Positions 8,150 through 14,662 of a stretch of 27,033 nt of DNA are shown here, one piece after another. Within the stretch, counting starts at the first letter, position 1, and the number at the start of each line of letters is the position of its first letter. A program made the position numbers and the translations under genes. The notes beneath the pieces are model-generated. The model searched no databases. It worked only from the letters and a program-made list of their open reading frames with translations, and had not been told where the DNA came from. Source of the stretch: a virus; the IMG/VR virus record IMGVR_UViG_3300000176_000820, positions 1 through 27,033 of that record; one strand, given 5' to 3'.

Positions 8150-8256
8150 AACTTTCTGAGTTTAACACATCTTTGTGGTTCTGTTACCTCTAAGGGTGTT
8201 CCAGCAATTAACAGTTTTTTCTACATAAATCGCTTTATGCAGCCGCTAGAAAATTA

Positions 8257-8543
8257 ACGGGATCGACTTGGCCGATTGTGGTTAGGGACTTTTCGATATA
8301 CCACTTACCAGTTGGGCCTTGAAAACCATGATCCCAAATACGAATGAATGGCATTTCTTCACCAGAAGGAGCAGGAAGAAACCGAATTGTAGCAGAACCA
8401 TTACCAGCCTTATCGACTTCTGGCTTCCAGAAACGAGTATCTTCAGATGAATTTGAGGTTGGCTTATTAATTGCCTCTACCGCTTGAGTTAGCTTTGATA
8501 GAGAGTCGTTGCTTGAACGCTTTAGATTAGCAAAATTAGACAT
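8257..8543 (-). CDS. 32: gp32 ssDNA-binding protein, exon 1 (N-terminal part)
   Basis: The start is ATG at 8543, with GGAGA 7 nt upstream; an in-frame ATG at 8573 lacks a site. It reads MSNFANLKRSSNDSL, whose KRSS recalls the LAST motif of T4 gp32 used for cooperative binding. Then come GNGSATIRFLPAPSGEEMPF and HGFQGPTGKWYIEKS, the first strands of the OB fold. Without splicing, translation would stop at 8235 after NFLAAA. The exon ends after 95 codons plus GT; exon 2 supplies the T. gp32 coats ssDNA during replication, recombination and repair. gp33 and gp59 lie upstream, as in T4. Confidence 0.9.
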
Positions 8544-8607
8544 AGTATTTCTCCGTATGTTTTTGTATGACAATGTATGTGCTTCAATTTACTTCATAAT
8601 AAAATAG

Positions 8608-8681
8608 TGGAGCGGCTTACGGGAATCGAACCCGTTTCTTTGGCTTGGAAGGCGATTATAATACCAGTATACTAAAGCCGC
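8608..8681 (-). tRNA. tRNA-Gly (anticodon TCC)
   Basis: 74 nt with encoded CCA. Acceptor GCGGCTT pairs with AAGCCGC, the anticodon loop contains TTCCAAG, and the T-arm is ACGGG TTCGATT CCCGT. It lies between a late promoter box and gp32, so it is probably cut from the gp32 leader transcript. Confidence 0.93.
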
Positions 8682-8703
8682 ATATTCTTATATATATATC
8701 ATT

Positions 8704-8711
8704 TATTTATA
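8704..8711 (-). promoter_or_regulatory. Late promoter box upstream of tRNA-Gly and gp32
   Basis: Exact TATAAATA on the minus strand, 23 nt before the tRNA-Gly 5' end. Transcription from it would cover the tRNA and the gp32 gene with its intron. Confidence 0.6.
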
Positions 8712-8716
8712 TAAAG

Positions 8717-8875
8717 TCAACTACTATTTTCTTTTTTTTTTGGTGGACTATGGCTCCAACCAGCTAAAGTCCATGTTCCAGATAGTTGCTTTGTATAGGT
8801 TCTTGTACCCTTAGTTTTGGTTTTTACAATTCTAGTATTTTTTCCTATTTTGATATAAGATTTAGGTTTTTTCAT
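8717..8875 (-). CDS. Small basic protein, 52 aa
   Basis: ATG at 8875, inside the last 14 nt of the methyltransferase gene. It reads MKKPKSYIKIGKNTRIVKTK and ends SPPKKKENSS, rich in Lys and Thr, with a WTLAGWSH patch. A run of ten A lies near its 3' end, so its length is sensitive to indels. I recognise no family. The overlap with the preceding gene supports translation, but there is no strong ribosome-binding site. Confidence 0.45.
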   Translation of the reverse strand: MKKPKSYIKIGKNTRIVKTKTKGTRTYTKQLSGTWTLAGWSHSPPKKKENSS

Positions 8876-9449
8876 TGTAGTTAAGGTTTTTTAAGAAGAT
8901 TGATTGCTGGCGAATATAACGTTCCTTCATAGTAGAAGCAGCACGAATTGCATTTGTAGCTTCTACATCAATTTCAAAACCAAATGCTTGAACAATTGCT
9001 ACCCAATATTCAGTAGTTTGACAATTTACATGATGGTGTCCAGGTTGATTTGGGAATGCATGAGTCATAATGACGTACTTACATTGTTGGAAAGTAGTCA
9101 TAAAGTTCTGAATATAACGAGGCTCAATGTGTTCTACAAATTCAACACACCAAGCAAGATCATATTCTTTTTCTGGCTTATAGGGTGCTGCCTGATAATC
9201 ATGAATTACTACATCTGAAATATTACGATCAACAATAAAATCACCATCTACAGCAAGAACTTCCAGACCCTTTGAACGAGCGAGTTCAGTCATGCCTCCG
9301 GGACCACACCCAACATCTACCATACTCTTAATGTTGAAATTCTCAATGATATAAGATAGAGCACCATCATCTAGATGGGTTTCGTTTTCATGCCCCCCAA
9401 GATGGGAAGGAAGTGGATTGTTTTCGTCTGTAATAATCAGTTTTACCAT
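8862..9449 (-). CDS. Class I SAM-dependent methyltransferase
   Basis: 195 aa. Motif I is SMVDVGCGPGGMTELA (about residues 41-56), which binds S-adenosylmethionine. An acidic strand end follows (VLAVDGD), then YDLAWCVEFVEHIEP, a motif IV-like segment. MTHAFPNQPGHHHVN is typical of small methyltransferases in T4-like phages of aquatic bacteria. The substrate cannot be told from sequence; nucleic acid, sugar or lipid are all possible. It lies between gp59 and gp32 on one leftward transcript. Confidence 0.82.
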   Translation of the reverse strand: MVKLIITDENNPLPSHLGGHENETHLDDGALSYIIENFNIKSMVDVGCGPGGMTELARSKGLEVLAVDGDFIVDRNISDVVIHDYQAAPYKPEKEYDLAWCVEFVEHIEPRYIQNFMTTFQQCKYVIMTHAFPNQPGHHHVNCQTTEYWVAIVQAFGFEIDVEATNAIRAASTMKERYIRQQSIFLKNLNYNEKT

Positions 9450-9466
9450 AATATCTCCATTGAACT

Positions 9467-10045
9467 TTATAAAGTTTCAAAAATAATTTTTTTAATTTTC
9501 TTTTCGTCATATGAAACGAATGGTGTATACTTTATACACATACTATATATGTCTGGCCACAAAGCCACATCTTGAATATTATTCTTCCATTGTACCAGAA
9601 TATGTAGAAGTTTATCAAGAATAATAATCGTTTCTATATTAATTTTTCCTCTCATATAAAGTTCAAGAAGTTTTGGATATTGCCCATCAACAACTTTGAG
9701 ATTAGCATCCAGAGATTCTGAAATCTGTTCAAAATCGTTCTTGAATATATATGAAATTGATTCTTTTTTCTTCAGCCATTCTTTATAGGTATCATCATAT
9801 TTTTGATCGCCCACAAGATCACCAATCCAGATATTAGAACCGTGCTTTACATAATTGGCAATTAGGAATCCTTCTGGATCAGATTTCTTAGATAACTTAT
9901 GAAAAAAGTACTTATCGCTTCTAGTATCAAAACTCGTCTTAGAAGCCTTTATCTTTCCGTTATATTTAATATAATCATAATTCCCGTTTGGAGTAAAATG
10001 CCTTTTTAGAGCCAATGCTAAAACATAAGCATCAAATGCATCCAT
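9467..10045 (-). CDS. 59: Replicative helicase loader gp59
   Basis: 192 aa (T4 gp59 has 217). Near the N-terminus is GNYDYIKYNGKIKASKTSF, followed by TRSDKYFFHKLSKK, ANYVKHGSNIWIGDLV and, towards the end, TIIILDKLLHILVQW. These correspond in order to the T4 gp59 segments YDVIKYNW, RRDKYFFQKLS, AWIGDIS and ETFILLDSFLNII. gp59 loads helicase gp41 onto gp32-coated DNA at forks. The gp33-gp59-gp32 order is as in T4. It starts 2 nt after the gp33 stop. Confidence 0.88.
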   Translation of the reverse strand: MDAFDAYVLALALKRHFTPNGNYDYIKYNGKIKASKTSFDTRSDKYFFHKLSKKSDPEGFLIANYVKHGSNIWIGDLVGDQKYDDTYKEWLKKKESISYIFKNDFEQISESLDANLKVVDGQYPKLLELYMRGKINIETIIILDKLLHILVQWKNNIQDVALWPDIYSMCIKYTPFVSYDEKKIKKIIFETL

Positions 10046-10047
10046 GA

Positions 10048-10275
10048 CTATATATCCAGACGTGAGGTTTTTGGTAGAAAATTTAGTTTTTCTGCTTCAA
10101 ATTGAATCTTACTTTTGAAGTATTCATTATTCTTAATAAGAGATGCAATACTTTCAATTTCTATATCGTGCTTTTCACAATGCATGACAATAGCATCAAT
10201 ATATTCGATATCATGTTGCCAGACGAGGTCTTCAATGGTTTCATAAAATTCTTTTGCTTTATTTGTAATCGCCAT
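10048..10275 (-). CDS. 33: Late transcription coactivator gp33
   Basis: 75 aa. It has EDLVWQHDIEYIDAIVMHCE, then IEIESIASLIKNN and a C-terminal LNFLPKTSRLDI, as in the short gp33 proteins of aquatic T4-like phages (T4 gp33 is 112 aa). gp33 binds host RNA polymerase and the sliding clamp to activate late promoters. This fits the TATAAATA boxes seen in the window. gp59 follows after 2 nt. Confidence 0.8.
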   Translation of the reverse strand: MAITNKAKEFYETIEDLVWQHDIEYIDAIVMHCEKHDIEIESIASLIKNNEYFKSKIQFEAEKLNFLPKTSRLDI

Positions 10276-10293
10276 TAAAGACCTCGTTGGTTG

Positions 10294-10842
10294 TTATGAT
10301 GTCCTATTATAGAATATATGGTCACCAATGTCAAATGCTAATTTCATATGCTTTCTCCAATAAGGAGGACGAATATACTTCGCATGATAATATAATGCAC
10401 CAGAAGTAAAATCTTGTTCACCCTGCAAAACTACCAACGCAGCTTCTTTTGCAGTATTTAATGACACAATATCTATTGGTGATCTATGTTTTTCGCAGAA
10501 GTAAGTGAACTGACACACATGTCGTTCCTTCTGATGTACTACTCCACACACGCTTTTCGGATAACTTTCATCTTTTACCCGATTCATAATTACGTGTGCT
10601 ACGGCCTTTTGGCCTTTCACTGGCTGATTTCTAGCCTCATAATAAATCGCTTCAGTTAGACAATTAACTTGGGCTGTATTAAATGCAGCGGGATTAATTG
10701 ATTGTAGTACCACAGGCTTTTCAATATAAATTACCTGTGGTACAGGCATTGGTTTAGTGTATTGTAGGCTTTGTATAAAAATTAAACTAATCACAGTTAA
10801 AAATGCGAATAATTCTTTACTATAGTCGTATCTGAAAACCAT
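10294..10842 (-). CDS. SleB-type cell-wall hydrolase with N-terminal membrane anchor
   Basis: 182 aa. Residues 10-27 are hydrophobic (LFAFLTVISLIFIQSL) and could be a signal anchor, placing the enzyme in the periplasm. From about residue 58 it has the Hydrolase_2 pattern: CLTEAIYYEARNQPVKGQKA with the catalytic-type Glu, AHVIMNRV, CQFTYFCE and ALYYHAKYIRPPYW. The family cleaves peptidoglycan glycan strands. A lysis role as a signal-arrest type endolysin is plausible; virion-associated use is an alternative. GGAG precedes the start. Confidence 0.82.
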   Translation of the reverse strand: MVFRYDYSKELFAFLTVISLIFIQSLQYTKPMPVPQVIYIEKPVVLQSINPAAFNTAQVNCLTEAIYYEARNQPVKGQKAVAHVIMNRVKDESYPKSVCGVVHQKERHVCQFTYFCEKHRSPIDIVSLNTAKEAALVVLQGEQDFTSGALYYHAKYIRPPYWRKHMKLAFDIGDHIFYNRTS

Positions 10843-10874
10843 ATGGCTTCTCCTTTATAGGGAGGAAGTCAAAT

Positions 10875-11207
10875 TCATTTCGTAGATAGTATTGAAACAA
10901 ATTCCAAAATAGCATCAAGCGCATCATTGATAATAACAAATGACTCGGAAGCCTTTACACTAATGATTTCACCCGCATTGATGGGTGCGCTCTTGCCATT
11001 TACCTCCATTGATCCTGAACCAGAAGTAATGAGTATAATTACATCCTTACTGGTCTTACTGTCAACGTTGCCTTGCAGCTTTTGCAACGGAAGAACAACA
11101 ATTTTATTTATAGTAAGTTGTGTCAAATAATTGTCATTAATAACCTGTAAAATTTGATTAGAAGCGACAAGTTCTCCATTAAAATTAGAAATATTATTTT
11201 TCTTCAT
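10875..11207 (-). CDS. Cupin-fold small protein
   Basis: 110 aa. The central region shows the beta-barrel pattern of small cupins: VIILITSGSGSMEVNGKSAP followed by INAGEIISVKASESFVI. No metal-binding His cluster is visible, so it may be structural or bind a ligand without a metal. It follows a 66-aa gene at 7 nt spacing and precedes the cell-wall hydrolase. The function is unknown. A TATAAATA string inside it (11112-11105) is in coding sequence. Confidence 0.6.
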   Translation of the reverse strand: MKKNNISNFNGELVASNQILQVINDNYLTQLTINKIVVLPLQKLQGNVDSKTSKDVIILITSGSGSMEVNGKSAPINAGEIISVKASESFVIINDALDAILEFVSILSTK

Positions 11208-11213
11208 GATAGT

Positions 11214-11414
11214 TTAGCTCCAGCTTATTTGATTACCGTGCCTAAGAGTAGACGATTGTCCAACAACTGGCACATACTTTTTCGAGGATTCTTTATAATT
11301 TTCTGGAACTAGATAAGATTGTGGGGATTGAGTGTCCCACATATTACCGTATGTGTTGCTCCAAATAGTACCCCAACGATCTTTTTGAATTTTTACTGCA
11401 GACTTAATTTGCAT
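11214..11414 (-). CDS. Small protein of unknown function, 66 aa
   Basis: It reads MQIKSAVKIQKDRWGTIWSN, with many aromatic residues and no recognisable domain. Its ATG lies inside the last codons of the preceding gene (11404-11562), an 11-nt overlap that supports coupled translation. The cupin gene starts 7 nt after its stop. Confidence 0.55.
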   Translation of the reverse strand: MQIKSAVKIQKDRWGTIWSNTYGNMWDTQSPQSYLVPENYKESSKKYVPVVGQSSTLRHGNQISWS

Positions 11415-11562
11415 TTACAAATGCCTTAAACTTTGATGCAGTCTTGAGAATTTGTGTAGTGGTAGGATACTTACCTTCTTCCTGAGAATGTTTATTTTCT
11501 TCATAATCGATGGCAAGCTTTAGAATAATTTGATTGATAGTAGCATTGTGTGCATCTGTCAT
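11404..11562 (-). CDS. Small helical protein of unknown function, 52 aa
   Basis: Start chosen at ATG 11562 (MTDAHNATINQIILKLAIDY), which has GGAG 6 nt upstream. The longer in-frame start at 11619 would run into the tmRNA gene. Predicted mostly helical and acidic, with no family recognised. It begins about 23 nt after the 3' edge of the tmRNA. Confidence 0.6.
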   Translation of the reverse strand: MTDAHNATINQIILKLAIDYEENKHSQEEGKYPTTTQILKTASKFKAFVNAN

Positions 11563-11584
11563 AGTTTTCTCCATTATAAAAGTA

Positions 11585-11906
11585 GGCCCGTTCTGTTTCC
11601 ACGTGGAGCCCATACGCATAAGAATTAAGCTGCTAGAGCGAATTCTTGAGATACAAAGTTTTCGTTTGCATTTAGGTTATCGAACTGATTGGCGGTCGTT
11701 TCTTACCGTGTTCTCCACATTCCTACTAGCCGTGAATCGATACTATACGCCCCCATGAGAAAACACACGATGCTCTCCCTGTCTTCTCGGCAGCTACCCC
11801 GATATCCCGCTTCACAGAGCCAGCGTCCTGTTATCGTGTGTTTACTGGTGGAGGCGAGGGGAATCGCACCCCTGTCTTCCCCGGTTTTAAGTCCGTATCA
11901 ACGAAC
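11585..11906 (-). ncRNA. ssrA: Two-piece (circularly permuted) tmRNA
   Basis: The acceptor piece comes first: T-arm AGGGG-TGCGATT-CCCCT, then CGCCTCC-A-CCA ending at 11846. After a 91-nt spacer the coding piece starts GGGGGCG (11754-11748). The two strands form a 7-bp acceptor stem with the alanine identity pair G3-U70. The tag frame 11669-11625 reads ANENFVSQEFALAA then stop, ending ALAA as ClpXP signals do. In the spacer, AAACACACGAT and ATCGTGTGTTT form an 11-bp stem extending the acceptor helix. This layout is known from alphaproteobacterial ssrA. The role is rescue of stalled ribosomes. The outer ends are estimates. Confidence 0.9.
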
Positions 11907-11911
11907 AAAAC

Positions 11912-11919
11912 TATTTATA
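11912..11919 (-). promoter_or_regulatory. Late promoter box for the tmRNA
   Basis: Exact TATAAATA on the minus strand, starting 5 nt after the VWA gene stop. A start site 6 nt downstream (about 11906) gives an acceptor RNA of about 60 nt, the expected size for a two-piece tmRNA. Confidence 0.65.
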
Positions 11920-11923
11920 GATA

Positions 11924-12621
11924 TTAATTTGCTAGATCAGCCTTGACTGCCATGGTATCAACAGCAGTACCAAAGTCAGCATAACTGGCTGAAGCCTTAG
12001 CGTAGAAATCCATGGAGCGCGAGGTATTCTCAAGAGTAGTGTTAATAACCTTACCCTTACTTAGCCCATATTGAGTAGCGATATTATCGGCATTAAACTC
12101 AGCACCAAGGAACAGAACTTCCCAATTACGAGCCTTACAGGTAACAATACGATCACGAATAGCTTGTAGTGTGTAAGCCTTAGAAGAGTTTTCTTCACCA
12201 TCCGTCATGATGATAATAACAGTCTTTTCGTTACCAACTGCTTCCGCAAGATTAATTAGCTTTGCAGTAGAGTCGTATAGAGGAGTACCACCGCGTGGGC
12301 TAGTTTCTGTAGGACTCAGATCCTTGAACTTTGATAGTGTAACACTATCTCGAATAATGTCAAATGAATTTGGGTCTACAACTTCCTTAGGAGTTAAAGC
12401 ATCAGCATTCATCTGAATGCCCCCACCGACGTACATAGGACGTGGAGTATAAACGTAATTAGAATCAAAAGTAGCTACTGTAACTTCAGCAGAAACCTTT
12501 CTTCCTTTAGAGACTTAACGTACTGATTGATAGAACCAATTGCATTCTCCCAACGAGCACCAGCCATTGAACTAGAACGATCTAGTAGAATATATGCAGA
12601 TAGCTTATTATTTGTTGCCAT
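11924..12621 (-). pseudogene. VWA-domain protein interrupted by a 1-nt frameshift
   Basis: From the ATG at 12621 the frame reads MATNNKLSAYILLDRSSSMA, with the MIDAS start DxSxS (D14, S16, S18), then hits a stop at 12477. The rest, from about 12500 to 11924, is open in the -1 frame: KVSAEVTVATFDSNYVYT, then SPRGGTPLYD with the MIDAS Thr and VIIIMTDGEENS with the MIDAS Asp. One A missing from the GAAGAAAGG run at 12499-12507 would explain everything. The repaired protein would be about 232 aa. It may be a real mutation or a homopolymer sequencing error. It neighbours a second VWA protein and the tmRNA. Confidence 0.75.
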
Positions 12622-12745
12622 TTAAATTACCCATAAAATTAAAAGCAAATGCCGGTTACGAGTTCGGCGCTAGGTATAACGTTCTAGCCGCATCCCTGAT
12701 TGGGAAGTAACACGCCAACACTAAAGCAGTTGGCTGCTGCGATAC
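12622..12745 (-). ncRNA. Structured non-coding gap with several hairpins
   Basis: 124 nt between two VWA genes. On the minus strand I see GCCAAC/GTTGGC with a 9-nt loop. There is also a three-way junction closed by GTTAC/GTAAC that contains TCCC-AATCA-GGGA and GCTAG-10 nt-CTAGC. GCCG/CGGC is an alternative pairing. No tRNA or known family is recognised. It could be a small RNA bound by the TROVE-like neighbour, or an mRNA-processing element. Confidence 0.4.
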
Positions 12746-14155
12746 TTAGATCGCGTATCTATCTGAAGAAATCGCCTTAAGCATCACACTCTGGGGAGTA
12801 AAATCCTCAAGATCGGCTGCAAGAACAGCCTTCATGATTGCAGGAGAGAAACCAGATACAAGAGCAGTACCCTTAGTGTCAAATGTTACTGGAGTGTTGC
12901 CAGCATCATTTAGATTCCAGAATACAATAGAAGGCATCTTATATCCAGCATTTTCGTACTTACGCTGAATCATTTGATAAGCAGAGTCATCAAAACGAAT
13001 GCAAGCATTAAACTGCATGTCAGACATGATCAGTAGAATCTCAGGCATATCTTCGGTAGCTACGGTATTGGTAGTAGCAACACGAAGAATTTCATCGAAA
13101 GCACGATGTAGGTTAGTAGACATGCCCCAGTCAGACCGGTTCATTTGAGTGATCTTTTGGGAAAGATTACCCGTTAGATGAACAAAGGAAGACTTTTCAG
13201 AGAAGGTTAGGAACAAATCCTTGAAAGGACCGGTGTTCTTATCCGCACAATAGAGGCCAAGTGACACAGCAACATCTAGACAGGTAACCTTTGACTTAGA
13301 ATTCCAACCACCCGCAGCACAGGCCATTGACCCTGAAACATCTACGATAGGAAGAATCTTGCTGTTACCAATATAATTGGGCAGAGCCTTCCATTGTTCA
13401 TTTGCAAGAGCCGCGTCACCGTAATTAACAGTCTTCACGATATCATAAGGATATACGGCAGAAGCATTAACCTTTACTGAAGGGTCACCCTTTTGAAGAG
13501 CTTCCTTGTAGGCAGTAAAAGTAGGACCAGCATTCTTAGCAAAAGCCTTAGTGTAGCGAGACATTGCTAGAGAAGGAACATGAGAGAAGTTGATTGCTTC
13601 CCAATCCTTAGCACACATCTTCGACTCAACTACGTTAGTTAGAGTCACAAGTAGCTTACGATACTTCTTAGGAGAAAGACCAAGGAACTCACGTAGCTTT
13701 ATGGCATTAGGACCCTTTCTATCAGCCCACTTAGCAGCTAGACCATTACGCTCAGAAAGAGCCTTAGCATATAGACCCAGAGAAATACTATTCACTTCAG
13801 CATCTTCAAAAATTAGAAGATCGTCCCAACGACCAATTTCTGCAGTATTTTGCAGAATGCGAGTGTTGAGCAAATCGTCCTTATGAGCCTTCTCAAGGTA
13901 CTTTAGTACTTGACGATAAATTTCTCGTTCACCAGCACCACCACGAACATCACGAGCCCACTGAACCACACGAAGTGCAACTTCACGGTCTTCTTGATAT
14001 GCACGCTCAAACTCAGAAATAATATTCTTACCGCGAGAAGCACCAATCTTATAAAAAAGGTCGGTGGTTTGTGAAAGTGAAGACTTAATAGCCGTCATTC
14101 CATTCCAAGTACGAGCTTCTACGGTAGTGTTTAGTACTGCATTCTTAAAAGTCAT
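12746..14155 (-). CDS. DUF2828/TROVE-like protein with HEAT-type region and VWA domain
   Basis: 469 aa. The N-terminal half is helical and includes VVQWARDVRGGAGEREIYRQ (residues 63-82), the hallmark of DUF2828/TROVE-type proteins. The C-terminal half is a VWA domain: PIVDVSGSM (269-277, MIDAS D272-S274-S276), WGMSTNL for the MIDAS Thr and LIMSDMQF for the Asp. TROVE proteins such as Ro60/Rsr form rings that bind non-coding and misfolded RNAs; RNA binding here is inferred. Context supports it: permuted tRNA unit D ends 21 nt before its start, and an RNA ligase and a tmRNA are nearby. The gene looks more GC-rich than its flanks. Confidence 0.75.
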   Translation of the reverse strand: MTFKNAVLNTTVEARTWNGMTAIKSSLSQTTDLFYKIGASRGKNIISEFERAYQEDREVALRVVQWARDVRGGAGEREIYRQVLKYLEKAHKDDLLNTRILQNTAEIGRWDDLLIFEDAEVNSISLGLYAKALSERNGLAAKWADRKGPNAIKLREFLGLSPKKYRKLLVTLTNVVESKMCAKDWEAINFSHVPSLAMSRYTKAFAKNAGPTFTAYKEALQKGDPSVKVNASAVYPYDIVKTVNYGDAALANEQWKALPNYIGNSKILPIVDVSGSMACAAGGWNSKSKVTCLDVAVSLGLYCADKNTGPFKDLFLTFSEKSSFVHLTGNLSQKITQMNRSDWGMSTNLHRAFDEILRVATTNTVATEDMPEILLIMSDMQFNACIRFDDSAYQMIQRKYENAGYKMPSIVFWNLNDAGNTPVTFDTKGTALVSGFSPAIMKAVLAADLEDFTPQSVMLKAISSDRYAI

Positions 14156-14176
14156 TTCAATTCTCCATTATATTAC

Positions 14177-14276
14177 GGGTTACGTGTGCTTTACCTGGAC
14201 CACCTGCACATCACCGGAATCGAACCGGCTAGACTCTTGTTTTCAAAAAGATTTGTTTTATTGCTGTAGTTAACCC
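14177..14276 (-). ncRNA. Permuted-tRNA-like unit D (tRNA-Phe-like arms)
   Basis: An outer stem GGGTTA (14276-14271) / TAACCC (14182-14177) encloses the shared TACAGC motif (14268-14263). An anticodon arm TCTTT-TTGAAAA-CAAGA (14251-14235, anticodon GAA, four of five pairs) follows. Next are a 5-nt variable region, a T-arm GCCGG-TTCGATT-CCGGT (14229-14213) and a hairpin GTGC/GCAC with a D-loop-like interior. The end AAAGCACACG resembles the end of the tRNA-Asp 5' half. No complete acceptor stem or CCA is present, so this may be a decayed or deleted permuted tRNA-Phe. Confidence 0.45.
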
Positions 14277-14285
14277 AAATTAAAC

Positions 14286-14342
14286 AGGCTCCGCTTTTGC
14301 TTTTTTTCCATAAAAGTTTTTTTGAGTTGCGGTAAGGAGCCT
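14286..14342 (-). other. Long-loop hairpin between units C and D
   Basis: AGGCTCC (14342-14336) pairs perfectly with GGAGCCT (14292-14286) across a 43-nt A-rich loop. It may separate the two RNA units or act in processing. There is no T-run, so intrinsic termination is unlikely. Confidence 0.35.
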
Positions 14343-14352
14343 AAAATTTGCA

Positions 14353-14442
14353 GAATAGTTTCTATTTTTAGTTTAAGGAGGAAATTCGAAAACCTCCGTT
14401 CTGGAGCAGGATTACCTGCGGTTTTAGTGGCTGTAACTATTC
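14353..14442 (-). ncRNA. Structured RNA unit C, sharing the TACAGC layout
   Basis: GAATAGTT (14442-14435) pairs with AACTATTC (14360-14353), 8 bp, enclosing TACAGC (14435-14430; its first T is the last paired base). Inside are hairpins GCAGG-TAAT-CCTGC and GGAGG-TTTTCGAATTT-CCTCC, the latter with a T-loop-like TTCGAAT. I cannot fold a full tRNA. It sits between the permuted tRNA-Asp and unit D on the same strand. Confidence 0.4.
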
Positions 14443-14514
14443 TTTATTCGATGATTTATAATAACATATTATGATTTAATGTCAACTAGAAAATTTAAAC
14501 AGGTTGTATTTTTA

Positions 14515-14662
14515 CGTTGCTTTAACCACTAAGCTACTTCACCAATTAAGAACACATTAATTCCCGGCTGGCAAAGTCCGGCTCTCAATTTCTTGCCTAC
14601 TGTTAATATGTTCAATGGCGGCGAAGGCAGGACTCGAACCTGCGACCTACGGCTTGACATGC
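14515..14662 (-). tRNA. Circularly permuted tRNA-Asp (anticodon GTC), 3' half before 5' half
   Basis: On the minus strand the 3' half (14662-14616) comes first: GC, loop ATGTCAA, GCCGT, AGGTC, T-arm GCAGG-TTCGAGT-CCTGC, CTTCGCC, G73, CCA. After a 72-nt spacer the 5' half (14543-14515) reads GGTGAAG, TA, D-arm GCTT-AGTGGTTA-AAGC, A, ACG. Joined, they give a canonical 76-nt tRNA: acceptor 7/7 with one U-G, D-stem 4/4, anticodon stem ACG+GC against GCCGT 5/5, T-stem 5/5. G73 and GTC are Asp identity elements. The break lies between positions 29 and 30. The spacer forms GAACATATTAA/TTAATGTGTTC next to the acceptor stem. AGGTTGT (14685-14679) pairs with ACAACCT (14507-14501) outside. Confidence 0.85.

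Larger units (their letters stand above)
7070..8256 (-). mobile_element. Group I intron (IA-like) in gp32, 1187 nt
   Basis: P1 is visible: exon CCGU (8260-8257) plus intron UA pairs with UAGCGG (8248-8243), with a U-G wobble at the splice site. The intron ends in G (7070). The core is TTGGGCAATCAGCAGCCAAG (7271-7252), then a GAAGGTTCATCGACTAT run whose GACTAT (7216-7211) pairs with ATAGTC (7144-7139) as P7. A CCCTTAGGGG hairpin lies between them, as P7.1 does in IA introns. Exon 2 UAG (7069-7067) can pair with CUA (8249-8247) as P10. Splicing restores gp32 (DPV joined to SEYNSELW). It carries a homing endonuclease. Confidence 0.9.

Noticed and set aside
8732-8741. Ten-T run as a terminator
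   Set aside because: No GC-rich stem beside it, and it lies within a small coding frame.
11105-11112. TATAAATA on the minus strand inside the cupin gene
   Set aside because: It is in coding sequence (TINKI) and lies about 260 nt from the next start.
11689-11946. Plus-strand open frame of 85 codons
   Set aside because: It is antisense to the tmRNA; its composition is explained by the structured RNA.
12495-12510. Programmed frameshift to explain the broken VWA gene
   Set aside because: CTA AAG GAA GAA AGG offers no X XXY YYZ heptamer and no stem at the right distance; a lost base fits better.
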